Source: SIG440 sp045591095 | GTDB taxonomy: Bacteria; Bacillota; Clostridia; Monoglobales; Monoglobaceae | Direction: 5' to 3' | DNA length: 47,599 nucleotides | Assembly (NCBI GenBank): GCA_045591095.1 | Contig: JAZNSF010000030.1 | Span: 1 to 47,599 of the forward strand | In this document: piece after piece, positions 26,467 through 35,923 of the stretch | Numbering within the stretch: the stretch's first letter is position 1 | How the letters are laid out: every line of letters begins with the position of its first letter | The notes under the pieces: generated by a model | What the model saw: the letters and a program-made list of their open reading frames with translations, nothing else | Databases searched by the model: none | Told to the model about the DNA's origin: nothing | Translations under genes and position numbers: made by a program

Positions 26467-26495
26467 ATTATAACATATATTTCCTGAAAAATCAA
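26467..26495 (-). promoter_or_regulatory. Promoter of the yicC-to-thiN operon
   Basis: Minus strand TTGATT (26490-26495), 17-bp spacer, perfect TATAAT (26467-26472). It is divergent from the rqcH promoter, whose -35 begins only 9 bp away, so the two RNA polymerases would compete. Confidence 0.7.
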
Positions 26496-26503
26496 ATAAA
26501 TAT

Positions 26504-26532
26504 TTGAAAAAATTAAATATTTGTTGTATACT
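26504..26532 (+). promoter_or_regulatory. Promoter of rqcH
   Basis: TTGAAA (26504-26509), 17-bp spacer, TATACT (26527-26532), about 40 bp before the rqcH ATG. Confidence 0.68.
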
Positions 26533-26573
26533 TAATAATTATAACCAAATCGCAGACAAAAAGGAGCATATCT

Positions 26574-28337
26574 ATGGCATTTGACGGATTTGTTACGCAT
26601 GGAATTATGACTGAACTTTCAGCCGTAATCCTTGATGGGAAAATAGATAAAATATACCAACCCGAAAAGGACGAGATTGTTGTTAATGTCCGCACACGTT
26701 TGGGTCTTTTTCGCGTGCTTATTTCGGCATCGACTGCCAATCCCCGTGTTCACCTGACCGATGAATACCAAACTAATCCTGCCACAGCTCCGCTTTTTTG
26801 TATGATACTCCGCAAGCACCTTGCCGGCGGAAAAATTAAAAAAATCTCTCAAGTGGGGTTTGACCGAATTTTAAGATTTGATATCGAATGTTATACCGAG
26901 ATGGGCGACCTCACCCAAAAAAGCCTTATTGTCGAAATTATGGGAAAACACAGCAATATAATTCTTATTCAAAACGACAACAAAATCATTGACAGTATAA
27001 AACATATAGACTTTACAACCAGTGCTGTAAGGCAGGTGCTCCCCGGCCTTATTTACGAGCTTCCACCAAGCCAAAATAAGCTTGACCCTAAAAGTAATTT
27101 TTCGGATATATTTGATAAACACATAAAAGAAGTTCCCTCTGATTCTTTAGTTGATAAGCTCCTGCTAAGCGAATTTGTTGGAATGAGTCCCCTCCTCGCA
27201 CGAGAAATTGTTTATCGCATTTTTAATAGCACAAGTGTTTTTTTGTCGGACATTGATAAAAGAGCTTTTACACCTGGTTTAAATAATTTTATATCGGAGT
27301 CTTTAAATAACCCCCACGGTGGATGCGTTATTTTTGATAAGAAAACTCTGAAGCCTGTATCTTTTTCCTGCGTACCGCTACTGCAGTACGGAGATTTAGG
27401 CAAACAAAAAATGTATGATTCGCTTTCTCAGGCAGTTGAAGCATATTTTTCAGGTCGCAGCAAGCACGACCGCCTGCTGCAAAAATCTGCTGCAACAATA
27501 AAGCTTATAAACAATAATCTCGAGCGTTGCAGCAAAAAAATTGCTATCCATAGCGAAAACATACAAAAAGCCGAAAACCGCGACAAATACAAAATATTTG
27601 GCGAGCTTCTGACAGCAAATATCCACCGTATATCCCCTCATCAAGAGTCAATAGATGTAGAAAATTATTACTCGGATAATTTGGAGACCATAACAATTCC
27701 GCTAAAACCCGAGCTTTCGCCCAGTCAAAATGCTCAGCGCTACTATAAGCTCTATTCAAAAGCAAAGGCTACTGAAGAACATTCAAAAAAGCAGCTTAGC
27801 GATGCTATAAAGGAAAAGGAATATCTTGAAACAGTCTTAGATAGCCTGAGCCGTGCCGAAAGCCACAACGATATATCCGAAATCCGAGACGAGCTTTCGG
27901 AGCAAGGTTATATTTCATCAGGCAACCCCAAGAAAAAAGCCAAAATCAAAAAGTCTTCACCGTTAAAATTCGTATCAAGCGATGGTCTTACCATTTTAGT
28001 AGGCCGAAACAACAAACAAAACGACGAGCTTACAATGAAGACCGCATACTCGACAGACCTTTGGCTGCATACCAAAAATATTCCCGGCTCTCACGTTGTT
28101 ATAAAAACCGAAGGTAAAGGCGAAGTCCCTGACCGAACTCTCGAGGAAGCCGCATCAATTGCAGCTTACTTCAGCAAAGCGCAAAAATCTTCAGGCGTTG
28201 CGGTTGACTATACACTTATCAAAAACATCCGCAAGCCAAACGGCTCAAATCCAGGGTTTGTTATTTACGATACCAACTATACTCTCTTTATTGACCCTGA
28301 CGAAAGATTGGTCGAAAGATTAAGAACCGAATACTAG
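26574..28337 (+). CDS. rqcH: RqcH / NFACT family ribosome quality-control factor
   Basis: 587 residues. NFACT-N starts MAFDGFVTHGIMTEL; the middle (about 290-440) is helical and charged, forming the HhH/coiled-coil arms; NFACT-R carries TDLWLHTKNIPGSHVVIKT near 500-518. RqcH binds stalled 50S subunits carrying peptidyl-tRNA and recruits Ala-tRNA to add C-terminal alanine tails that mark the nascent chain for proteolysis. RBS AAAGGAGC precedes the ATG. It was formerly annotated as fibronectin-binding protein FbpA. Divergent from yicC and followed by a strong terminator. Confidence 0.95.
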   Translation: MAFDGFVTHGIMTELSAVILDGKIDKIYQPEKDEIVVNVRTRLGLFRVLISASTANPRVHLTDEYQTNPATAPLFCMILRKHLAGGKIKKISQVGFDRILRFDIECYTEMGDLTQKSLIVEIMGKHSNIILIQNDNKIIDSIKHIDFTTSAVRQVLPGLIYELPPSQNKLDPKSNFSDIFDKHIKEVPSDSLVDKLLLSEFVGMSPLLAREIVYRIFNSTSVFLSDIDKRAFTPGLNNFISESLNNPHGGCVIFDKKTLKPVSFSCVPLLQYGDLGKQKMYDSLSQAVEAYFSGRSKHDRLLQKSAATIKLINNNLERCSKKIAIHSENIQKAENRDKYKIFGELLTANIHRISPHQESIDVENYYSDNLETITIPLKPELSPSQNAQRYYKLYSKAKATEEHSKKQLSDAIKEKEYLETVLDSLSRAESHNDISEIRDELSEQGYISSGNPKKKAKIKKSSPLKFVSSDGLTILVGRNNKQNDELTMKTAYSTDLWLHTKNIPGSHVVIKTEGKGEVPDRTLEEAASIAAYFSKAQKSSGVAVDYTLIKNIRKPNGSNPGFVIYDTNYTLFIDPDERLVERLRTEY

Positions 28338-28339
28338 TT

Positions 28340-28373
28340 AAAAAATCCGTACATGAGGGTGTACGGATTTTTT
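28340..28373. terminator. Strong bidirectional terminator after rqcH
   Basis: AAAAAATCCGTAC (28340-28352) pairs perfectly with GTACGGATTTTTT (28361-28373) around an 8-nt loop. It has T runs in both directions, serving rqcH (plus) and the serine hydrolase ending at 28395 (minus). Confidence 0.9.
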
Positions 28374-28394
28374 AACTTATTGACTACATAAAAA

Positions 28395-29543
28395 TTATCT
28401 AATGCCGCTCATAACATCCTTTTCAAACTCTTTTCCAGAAAGTTCGCTTATGTCACCGCCGTTTGATATATTCATCATATAAACGCAAGCCAGGCCATTT
28501 TCTTTATCAACCCAAAAATGTGTTCCAAAATAACCGCTGAAGCCAAAGCTTTGTGCAGGTAGTGGCTGTATATCCGCTTTTTGCCTGGGATGAACTCTCA
28601 CGCCAAGACCCCAATTTAGATAGTCTTCTACGCCCTGAAGTTTTTCAGATAATTGCGGAGTCAACATAATTTTTACACTTTCTTCGCCGAGTATTCTTTC
28701 GCCGTCTAAAGCACCATCATTTAACAGCATCCTTGCAAAACCACCATAATCCGAAAGTGTCGAAAAAAGTCCTGCGCCACCGCTTGCAAAGCCTTCTTCA
28801 AAGTCCAAAAATCCAACCTTTGCACGAAGACTGTGTTTCTGGAGTCCAATGTCTGTTTGCGTAATCATATCAACACATCTTGGGAGTTGCTCGTCGGTTG
28901 GAAGATAAGTTGTATCCGTCATGCCAAGCGGATTAAATATAAACTTTTTGATATATTCTTCATAAGGCATATCGCTTGCTATTTCAACAAGATGAGCAAT
29001 TATATCAAACCCCCAGACAGGGCTATAACAGTGCATCGTTCCCGGCTGGAAATCCAAAGCACACTCTGCATATCTTTTGACTGACTTTTCTAGGGAAAGT
29101 TCCTTTTTCATCGGACGGTACTGTGCCCCATACGAAAGTCCGCATCCCACCCCGGCAGAATGTGTCAGGAGCATACGTGGAGTTATTGGATACTTGGCAT
29201 CTTCCAAAGAAAGAATCTCTCTGTTTTCCACCTTTGTTGCAACACACATCTTTTCAAACTCTGGTAGCCTCTTGCTTATTGGCTCGTCAAGAGAGAGCTT
29301 TCCCTTTTCCAGCTGTTGCATAAAGGCAACGCTTGTGATAGGTTTTGTCATTGACGCTAAGCGGAATATGGATTTATCCGAAATTTTCTCGGTTCTCTCA
29401 ATATTTCGATGTCCTGCGCTGACTTCTAAAAGTTTCCCTTTTTTATCCCAAATTCCACAGATGCTACCCAGAAAATAATCCGAATTCGCCTTATCGTCAT
29501 TATGCTTTCTTACATTTTTTTCGATTATATCAAGGTTAATCAT
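28395..29543 (-). CDS. Serine hydrolase, beta-lactamase (class C/PBP) family, copy 1
   Basis: 382 residues. SMTK in FRLASMTKPITS is the catalytic S-x-x-K near residue 65; the second motif tyrosine is in CYSPVWGFDIIAHL near 170. HFWVDKENGLACVYMMN is near the C-terminus. No signal peptide, so cytoplasmic and more likely an esterase/amidase than an antibiotic resistance enzyme. Close paralogue of 36923-38077 (same RLASMTKP, PLGMTD/PLGITD-TYHPTDEQ blocks). RBS AGAGGTA. A decayed SGNH hydrolase and a CBM9-like gene follow upstream on the same strand. Confidence 0.9.
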   Translation of the reverse strand: MINLDIIEKNVRKHNDDKANSDYFLGSICGIWDKKGKLLEVSAGHRNIERTEKISDKSIFRLASMTKPITSVAFMQQLEKGKLSLDEPISKRLPEFEKMCVATKVENREILSLEDAKYPITPRMLLTHSAGVGCGLSYGAQYRPMKKELSLEKSVKRYAECALDFQPGTMHCYSPVWGFDIIAHLVEIASDMPYEEYIKKFIFNPLGMTDTTYLPTDEQLPRCVDMITQTDIGLQKHSLRAKVGFLDFEEGFASGGAGLFSTLSDYGGFARMLLNDGALDGERILGEESVKIMLTPQLSEKLQGVEDYLNWGLGVRVHPRQKADIQPLPAQSFGFSGYFGTHFWVDKENGLACVYMMNISNGGDISELSGKEFEKDVMSGIR

Positions 29544-29559
29544 AATATACCTCTATTTG

Positions 29560-30190
29560 TTATTTATCCGCCAAATCGCTATGTATTTTTTCGATAATAG
29601 GAACACGCGCTTCGCCCATTTGTCTGTAATGAACCCAGTTGTTTTGATTAATTCCAACGGTTTCGGTATACTTATTTGCATTTTTTATAAGTCCCCAATG
29701 GTAATTCTCGCCCGAAATTGCAGGGAGGTTTATAACAATCAGGATATTTTTATCGTATTCTCTTATCGAATCAATGAATCTTCTAAAGCTTGCAATGTAG
29801 TCGTCTACCCCTATATCCGAATTTTCGTACGAACATTTCGCTCAAAAAAATGGAAATCACATCAGGCCGTACGTTTTCGTATCTTTTTCTGCCAACGAGG
29901 TGAATTTCGGCACTTTTTTCGGCCAAGAGTTCTCCATATTCGTCATAGACTTTATTTTAATTTGGAAGTCACTTACATAATCGGGGAATGTATTTATGGT
30001 CCAGCTTCTGCCGAGGTTCATTCCATAATCACATTCGACCAAAACATCATAGTCCTCTTTATATGAATTAATTACATTTTCAAAGTAAATGTTAAATTTC
30101 TAAAGGCTGTTAGTAAGGTTAACCTGAGGCTTTGATTTTAAAATATGGATATTTTGAGGTATTACGATTTTGCTTCCCTTTTCATAAATA
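29560..30190 (-). pseudogene. Decayed SGNH/GDSL-like hydrolase
   Basis: No single frame covers the region, but consecutive pieces make sense. Frame a gives VECDYGMNLGRSWTINTFPD and then DFQIKIK. A shift gives VYDEYGELLAEKSAEIHLVG and RPDVISIFLSE. A second shift gives NSDIGVDDYIASFRRFID, then NILIVINLPAISGENYHWG, ending IIEKIHSDLADK at the TAA 29560-29562. RPDVISIFLSEN resembles block III (PDxxxxxxGxND) of SGNH hydrolases; the GDS nucleophile block is missing, so there is probably an internal deletion. A TAG also interrupts the upstream part (NLTNSL*KFNIYF). The second shift coincides with about 11 extra bases containing the palindrome TTCGTACGAA. Family call moderate; broken state certain. 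Confidence 0.55.
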
Positions 30191-30213
30191 TTTATTCCTT
30201 TGTGTATTCTTAA

Positions 30214-30852
30214 CTAAAACACAAGATTTCCAAAAAAGTCAGGTACATGAAAGTCGCCGTCTTTAATCTTTATATCAGTCCACGAAGCAAGGTGCGGATG
30301 GTCGGTTTTATCTCCGCATTTATAGAAGTTCGCCCTCATTATATTTGACGAATTACCTCTGGAAAGTTCGGGAAGGTCAGGATACACCTTTTCGATAACT
30401 TTAAATGGGATATAAAACTTAAGGGTCCAGTCACCCTCGTTTGCATCCGAAACAATGCTGAATGTCTTTCTTTCTTCCTGTACGAACTCTCTTTCAAATC
30501 TATCTTTGCCAACACCAAGGTGCATTACGCATTTTGGATTTATCTCAAAGTTCATATATCTTACATCCCATGGGCTTGGCTTTAAGAAAAACTCCATACA
30601 GCTGTCGCTGCAAATATCTCCGTTTTCCTCCATTACCTCGGCACGAAGATGAGTTTCGTCTGTATGCATCAAAACACTTATTCCCTCGGGCCCTCTTAAA
30701 ACCTTAAAGCATGTCTTTGGACTTTTGGTAAGGGGTTTAACGGGTCTGTCTATCCAGGGTTCATATTCAATATAACCGGTTTCTGCATTTTCCCACTCGG
30801 GCGAATTTATCCCGGGGTCTACCTCATTTGTTTTTGCTACAATGTACTCCAT
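30214..30852 (-). CDS. CBM9-like (DOMON-type) carbohydrate-binding protein
   Basis: 212 residues without signal peptide. GISVLMHTDETHLRAEV, SDSCMEFFLKPSPWDVRYMN, NEGDWTLKFYIPFKVIEKVY and the terminal HPHLASWTDI fit the family-9-like carbohydrate-binding fold, which usually binds sugar ends when attached to an enzyme. As a free-standing cytoplasmic protein its ligand is unknown. RBS AAAGGAG. Sits between two serine hydrolase loci and the decayed SGNH hydrolase, suggesting a small glycoside/ester degradation group. Confidence 0.85.
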   Translation of the reverse strand: MEYIVAKTNEVDPGINSPEWENAETGYIEYEPWIDRPVKPLTKSPKTCFKVLRGPEGISVLMHTDETHLRAEVMEENGDICSDSCMEFFLKPSPWDVRYMNFEINPKCVMHLGVGKDRFEREFVQEERKTFSIVSDANEGDWTLKFYIPFKVIEKVYPDLPELSRGNSSNIMRANFYKCGDKTDHPHLASWTDIKIKDGDFHVPDFFGNLVF

Positions 30853-30894
30853 AAAAGTTACTCCTTTATACTTAAAGTTTATAAAATTTTTAAA

Positions 30895-31935
30895 TTAAAT
30901 CATATCAAAAATCATCCGTGGAACTTCATAACGAAGTTCAGTGACAGGTGAATTGATTAAAGTAACAACGCCCACATTTTTTTCTTTTTCGCAAAAGAAA
31001 GACGAATTGTATGGGTCGTAATTTCCTGTATGTCCATATGCATAACCGTCACCAAAAGGATGAATAAAAAGCCCATAACCATAATAACTGCCGGGATAAT
31101 CGGCTCTTTCAATATGTTTTGTCGTCATATTATTAAACGAAACATCAGAAATCAGCCTTTCACCCGAATCAGTCAGTCCTCCTCGAAGAAAAAACCGCAA
31201 AAGCTTACATATATCGCTGGTACTGGAGTAAAGTTCTGCGCCCGCATGATAAGCTGTATTAATTCTTTGATGATGGATTACCTGAGGAATTCCATTATCA
31301 TTAAAGGTGTGAGGAAGACTTAAAGGATATGTAGACGCAACATGATAATCAAATGTCGTCCTGCCCATATCTAAAGGTTCTAGCACATATTCACCCAAAA
31401 GCTAGGAAATCGATTTCCCCGTTACCTTGGAAGCTACCGTTCCAATCAGGTTAAAGCCCCAGTTTGAGTAGCAATATTTACCTTCTTGGGGCAAAGAATG
31501 CATTTCAAGAGTTGGGATAGTAGCCTTTACAATGTCGTCAATTTTATCTTCATCTCTGGAGCCTTCTTCCATATACTCATCATCAGGCAGTCCCGATGTA
31601 TGTGTCAAAAGATGCTTGAAAGTCACTATCCCGGAAGCCTCCGGCCTTGAAAATGTCAGCCAGGGCAAATAGTTTTTGACAGGTTCATCAAGCCTTAGAA
31701 TTCCGCTTTCAACCAGCCTTATAATCATAATCGTCGTTAGTGTTTTTGTCATGGAAGCAATTTTGTACAGTGCATCCTGATGTGTGTGAACATTGGGTCA
31801 CATAGCACTTTCAAATCCAAATCCCTTATTGTAAATGACGCCATCGCCGCAAGTTACCGCAACAGACATTCCGGCAACATTGTACTTTGACCTCAATTGT
31901 TCAAGCTTTTGTGTCAAAACATCCTTATTAAACAT
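30895..31935 (-). pseudogene. Serine hydrolase (beta-lactamase family), copy 2, two in-frame stops
   Basis: One frame runs the whole length with no shift but is cut twice: TGA at 31798-31800 (ESAM*PNVHTH) and TAG at 31402-31404 (TGKSIS*LLGEYV). Reading through gives 346 codons: MFNKDVLTQKLEQLRSKYNV, the nucleophile motif ASMTK near residue 61, HLLTHTSGLP, YSNWGFNLIG and YGHTGNYDPYN (third motif). RBS AGGAGAAATT before the ATG at 31935 is intact. Both stops replace ordinary codons, with no recoding signal visible, so this is a pseudogene. Confidence 0.85.
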
Positions 31936-31976
31936 AATAATTTCTCCTGATTTTATATAGAACATTAGTTCCTGGA

Positions 31977-34379
31977 TTAGCTGTTATTCACAATTGTTTC
32001 TGCATACCTCACCGCTTCCATAGCATCATGAGCATATTTGTCGGCGCCTATTTTTTGAGCATATTCCAAATTAAGCACTGCCCCGCCAACCACTGTTTTG
32101 CACCAAGGGGCGTCTTTCTTTAAAAGGGCTATGGTTTCTTCCATAGCAGGTACAGTTGTTGTCATAAGCGCGCTAAGCCCCGCTATCGGCGCGTGAAGCC
32201 TTTTTACCTCGTCTACTATCACTTCGGGTGCTACATCACGGCCTAAGTCAACAACATCAAACCCATAGTTTTCTAAAAGAAGCTTTACAATATTTTTTCC
32301 TATATCGTGAATATCACCTTTTACTGTTGCAAGTACAAATGTGCACTTATTCTTCTCTGTAGAAGTCTGACACTCCTTTATTTTTTCAAAGGACGCTTTT
32401 GCCGCCTCGGCGCTCATAAGAAGCTGGGGAAGATATATCGTTTTATTTTCAAAACCCTTGCCTACAACATCAAGTGACGGAATTATCTCATTTTGCACGA
32501 TTTCTAATGGTTCTACCGTCTTTAAAAGCTCCAACGTAGTCTTTTGAGCCTGTTCCTTTAAGCCCTTTACAATTGCTTTTTGAAGGTCTGATTTGTATTC
32601 ATCCGTAGTCTTGTCCGTTTTAACAGCACTAACTTCCGGCTGTATATTTTGTGGAATGTTTTTGCTAAAACCAATAAAGTTTTCGCAGTTTTCGTCCTGT
32701 CCCGAAAGTGCTAGAAATGCGTTATAAACCTTCATCATTTCAATAGAATAGGGATTCATAATTGCAGCAGAAAGGCCGCTTTCAAGCGCCATAGCAAAAA
32801 ATGTACTGTTTATAATCTCCCGATTTGGAAGTCCAAACGAAACGTTTGAAACCCCCAGCGAAGTGTGACATCCAAGCTCTTTTTTAATAAGCCGAACTGC
32901 CCTTAAAGTTTCATATGCTGCCTTTTGGTCAGCGCTTATTGTAAGTGCGAGTGGGTCAAACACAATATCCTTTTTGCTGATACCGTACTTTTCGGCTTCT
33001 GCTAAAATTTTCTTTGCAATTCTCGCTCTTCCCTCGGCCGTTTCCGGTATCCCATCTTCGTCCAAGGTCAGTGCGATAACTACCCCTCCGTACTTTTTGG
33101 CAAGAGGAAAAACCCTCTCCATACTCTCTTTTTTGCCGTTTACAGAATTTATGAGTGCTTTGCCGTTATATCGTCTGAGTGCAGCTTCCATAGCATCTAG
33201 ATTTGAAGTATCAATCTGAAGCGGAAGATTTATTATTGCCTGAAGCTCGCAAACAGCAGTTGTCAGCATCCTTACTTCGTCAATATCAGGAAGTCCAACA
33301 TTGACATCCAAAATATGTACGCCTTTGTCCTGCTGATTTATTCCCTCTTTTAGGATATAATCTAAATCATTATTTTTTAGTGCCTCCCGGAATAGTTTTT
33401 TTCCGGTAGGATTTATTCTTTCGCCAATCAAAATTGGCTTTTCGGCAAATTCTACCGCATGGGTATAAGAAGACACAAGCGTAATATCCTTTTTACTTAT
33501 AGGTAAAGGTTTTTTGTCTTTTACCCTATTTGTAAGAGCTTTTATATAAAGAGGCGTTGTACCGCAGCAACCGCCGGCAACTCTTACACCTTTTTTTATA
33601 AGAGCTTCAACGTCAACCGCAAATTCTTGGGGTAAAACGTCAAAAACAGTCTTTCCATCTACGGATTTTGGAAGCCCCGCATTTGGCTTTAAAATAACAG
33701 GGACTGACGCATACTTCAAGTATTCCTCAACCGTCTTTTCAAGCATTTTAGGGCCGAGCGAGCAATTTACGCCTATTGCATCTGCGCCCATGCCCTCTAA
33801 AAGCGCGACCATGGCAGCGGGGTTTGCGCCCGTCATAAGCTTTTGGTCCTCGCCATATGCATTTGAAACAAATACAGGAAGGTCCGAATTTTCCTTTGCA
33901 GCCAAAAGTGCCGCCTTGGTCTCGTAAGAGTCGTTCATAGTTTCAATGAAAATAAGGTCAGCACCGTACTTTTTGCCAAGTCTTATGGTTTTGGCAAAAG
34001 TTTCAACTGCGTCTTCAAAATCAAAATCACCGTAAGGTTTAAGCATTCTTCCGCTTGGTCCAATGTCAAGCGCAACCCATTTTTCTTGTGGTGCTTTGCT
34101 CATTTCTTTAGCTATCTCAGCATTTTTAATCGCCGCCGCCACAATTTTTTCAAGTTCGTCTTCTTCAAATTTAAGAGAGTTCGCACCAAATGTATTGGTG
34201 TTTACTACGTTTGAGCCCGCATCAAAATATGCTGCGTGGATTTCTTGTATAATTTCAGGATGGGTAAGGTTCCACACTTCGGGAAGCTCCCCCGGCAAAA
34301 GACCTTTAGACTGCAAAATGGTACCCATACCACCATCTAAAATAACAATATTATTTTTTAAAAAGTCCGTAATTTTCAT
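31977..34379 (-). CDS. metH: Cobalamin-dependent methionine synthase (short MetH)
   Basis: 800 residues. The homocysteine domain (1-290) has zinc cysteines in GVNCSLGP and GGCCGTTPLYI. The pterin domain (about 315-580) starts LIGERINPTGKKLF, followed by the B12 cap (about 600-670) and the B12 domain with DIHDIGKNIV near 688, whose His is the lower cobalt ligand. It methylates homocysteine with 5-methyl-THF. The C-terminal reactivation domain of E. coli MetH is absent and is encoded by the gene just upstream (4-bp overlap). With metF next, the three genes form a methionine/one-carbon operon. RBS TAGGAGAAAA. Confidence 0.95.
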   Translation of the reverse strand: MKITDFLKNNIVILDGGMGTILQSKGLLPGELPEVWNLTHPEIIQEIHAAYFDAGSNVVNTNTFGANSLKFEEDELEKIVAAAIKNAEIAKEMSKAPQEKWVALDIGPSGRMLKPYGDFDFEDAVETFAKTIRLGKKYGADLIFIETMNDSYETKAALLAAKENSDLPVFVSNAYGEDQKLMTGANPAAMVALLEGMGADAIGVNCSLGPKMLEKTVEEYLKYASVPVILKPNAGLPKSVDGKTVFDVLPQEFAVDVEALIKKGVRVAGGCCGTTPLYIKALTNRVKDKKPLPISKKDITLVSSYTHAVEFAEKPILIGERINPTGKKLFREALKNNDLDYILKEGINQQDKGVHILDVNVGLPDIDEVRMLTTAVCELQAIINLPLQIDTSNLDAMEAALRRYNGKALINSVNGKKESMERVFPLAKKYGGVVIALTLDEDGIPETAEGRARIAKKILAEAEKYGISKKDIVFDPLALTISADQKAAYETLRAVRLIKKELGCHTSLGVSNVSFGLPNREIINSTFFAMALESGLSAAIMNPYSIEMMKVYNAFLALSGQDENCENFIGFSKNIPQNIQPEVSAVKTDKTTDEYKSDLQKAIVKGLKEQAQKTTLELLKTVEPLEIVQNEIIPSLDVVGKGFENKTIYLPQLLMSAEAAKASFEKIKECQTSTEKNKCTFVLATVKGDIHDIGKNIVKLLLENYGFDVVDLGRDVAPEVIVDEVKRLHAPIAGLSALMTTTVPAMEETIALLKKDAPWCKTVVGGAVLNLEYAQKIGADKYAHDAMEAVRYAETIVNNS

Positions 34380-35017
34380 TGTTTTCTCCTATATTCACAG
34401 TCGTTTTTATTGCAAGCAAGGCACGATTTGGTTTTGCAGCCTTGTCCTCTGCCTATAATCGCCGTAACCGATTTTGTCGGCGACATAATAAGGCTTCCGC
34501 TCAGGGTAAGTCCTATTTTTCTGGCAGGGTCTAAAAGAGCAAAAATATCTTTTTGGGCATCTATCAGAAAGTCGCCATACCCAGGGCTAAACCTTGATTT
34601 TTTAAAGCCATCCTCTGCCATTTCTTTGCTAAAAGCATCACAAAGAGCCTCAATCCGCTCCGCCCCAATTGCCTGAAAGATAAGTGCTTTAGACGGCGAA
34701 AGAGGAGCGTATTTTGCGATAAGCCTGTCAATCTCTATCCCAATAGTTGCCGCAAAAACAATCGCAGAAGTGCTTTCTTTAAGATATTTTTTCAAATCCT
34801 TTGAAGTGGACTTAATAATCGAAACACTTACAGTATCCTCAGTTTCTGCTACGTCAGCATAAGTATAGCAAACCTTATAACTAAGTTTTGGCAGCGCCTC
34901 ATCAATGCATTGACTTAGCAGGGGCTCCAGTTCTTCTGTTTTTTCTTTTGCTCCCATATAACGCAAAATCTCATTTACGTTTAGATTGGGGGCATTATAT
35001 TTTTTTAAATATATCAT
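34376..35017 (-). CDS. Split methionine synthase reactivation domain protein
   Basis: 213 residues. RFSPGYGDFLIDAQ and KIGLTLSGSLIMSPTKSVTA match the SAM-binding reactivation domain of MetH, here a separate chain. It would bind the B12 domain and reductively remethylate oxidised cob(II)alamin using SAM. The tail has four cysteines in GCKTKSCLACNKNDC, a possible metal or electron site absent from the E. coli domain. It overlaps metH and metF by 4 bp on each side. Confidence 0.9.
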   Translation of the reverse strand: MIYLKKYNAPNLNVNEILRYMGAKEKTEELEPLLSQCIDEALPKLSYKVCYTYADVAETEDTVSVSIIKSTSKDLKKYLKESTSAIVFAATIGIEIDRLIAKYAPLSPSKALIFQAIGAERIEALCDAFSKEMAEDGFKKSRFSPGYGDFLIDAQKDIFALLDPARKIGLTLSGSLIMSPTKSVTAIIGRGQGCKTKSCLACNKNDCEYRRKQ

Positions 35018-35898
35018 ATCGAAAGTCCCAAAATATCGGAAAGATTTTCCTGGATTTTTTCTGCAACATCAGGCTTATTCATCGAATAGACGTGGACATT
35101 TTGTATGCCGTTTGCATATAAATCAATAATCTGGTCTGTAGCATAGGCAATACCTGCCTGCTTCATTGCTTCGGGCGAATGTCCGAATTTGTCCACCAGA
35201 CTTTTAAACCTTTGCGGCATAAACGAGCCCGAAAGCTTGATTGCACGTTCGACCTGATTTGCATTGGTAATAGGCATAATCCCAGGGATAACGGGAACAG
35301 TAATTCCTGCCTCTCTTATCTTATACAGAAAACTATAAAGAAGATTATTGTCAAAAAACATCTGGGTTGTCAAAAAGTCGCATCCGGCATCTACTTTTTC
35401 TTTTAGGTGCTTTATATCTTCTTTGCTGTCCATACTTTCGGGATGTATTTCAGGATAACAAGCACCGCCTATACAAAAGTCAAACCCACTTTCCTTTATG
35501 TCCCGTATAAGGTCCACAGCATAACGGTATGCCCACTTAGTTCTGTCACTCTTTTCAAGCTCGGGGGTAAGGTCACCACGTAATGCCAGAATATTTTCTA
35601 CCCCAGCCTCTTTAATTTGTCTAAGCTGTTCTTTTACTGTTTCCTTTGTAGACGAAACACAGGTAAGGTGTGCAATTGTCGGCACACCGCAAGTATTCTT
35701 TATGTTCTTTGAAATTTCCAAAGTGTACTTGCTTGTCCCTCCGCCGGCACCATAGGTAACACTCATAAATGAGGGCCTAAGCTTTGCAATTTCTTCGGTC
35801 GCGTTTTTTACGCTTTCAAAGGCTGTATCGGTCTTTGGCGGAAAAACCTCAAAAGATAAAGACAGCTTTTTTTGATTAAGTATTTCTGTAAGCTTCAA
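35014..35898 (-). CDS. metF: Methylenetetrahydrofolate reductase
   Basis: 294 residues from a TTG at 35898 (LKLTEILNQKKLSLSFEVFP), preceded by AAAAGGGATGA. The frame is open to 35937, but that would overlap the AEC gene and adds no homology. FEVFPPKTD, SVTYGAGGGTS, LTCVSSTKE, NILALRGD and DFLTTQMFFDN are the MetF flavin and folate blocks. Makes 5-methyl-THF for MetH. It is of the short, E. coli-like catalytic-domain size. Confidence 0.94.
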   Translation of the reverse strand: MKLTEILNQKKLSLSFEVFPPKTDTAFESVKNATEEIAKLRPSFMSVTYGAGGGTSKYTLEISKNIKNTCGVPTIAHLTCVSSTKETVKEQLRQIKEAGVENILALRGDLTPELEKSDRTKWAYRYAVDLIRDIKESGFDFCIGGACYPEIHPESMDSKEDIKHLKEKVDAGCDFLTTQMFFDNNLLYSFLYKIREAGITVPVIPGIMPITNANQVERAIKLSGSFMPQRFKSLVDKFGHSPEAMKQAGIAYATDQIIDLYANGIQNVHVYSMNKPDVAEKIQENLSDILGLSI

Positions 35899-35923
35899 AT
35901 TATCATCCCTTTTCTCATTGTCC

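Noticed and set aside
29557..30066. Plus-strand 169-residue frame over the SGNH remnant
   Set aside because: The minus strand yields recognisable hydrolase fragments in three frames; the plus frame has no homology and no RBS.
5767..31935. Stop-codon reassignment or pyrrolysine/selenocysteine decoding
   Set aside because: Both TAG and TGA appear as internal stops only in genes with other damage or no cofactor logic, and TAG ends intact genes (rqcH, 46268 alcohol dehydrogenase, the EF-G-like fusion).
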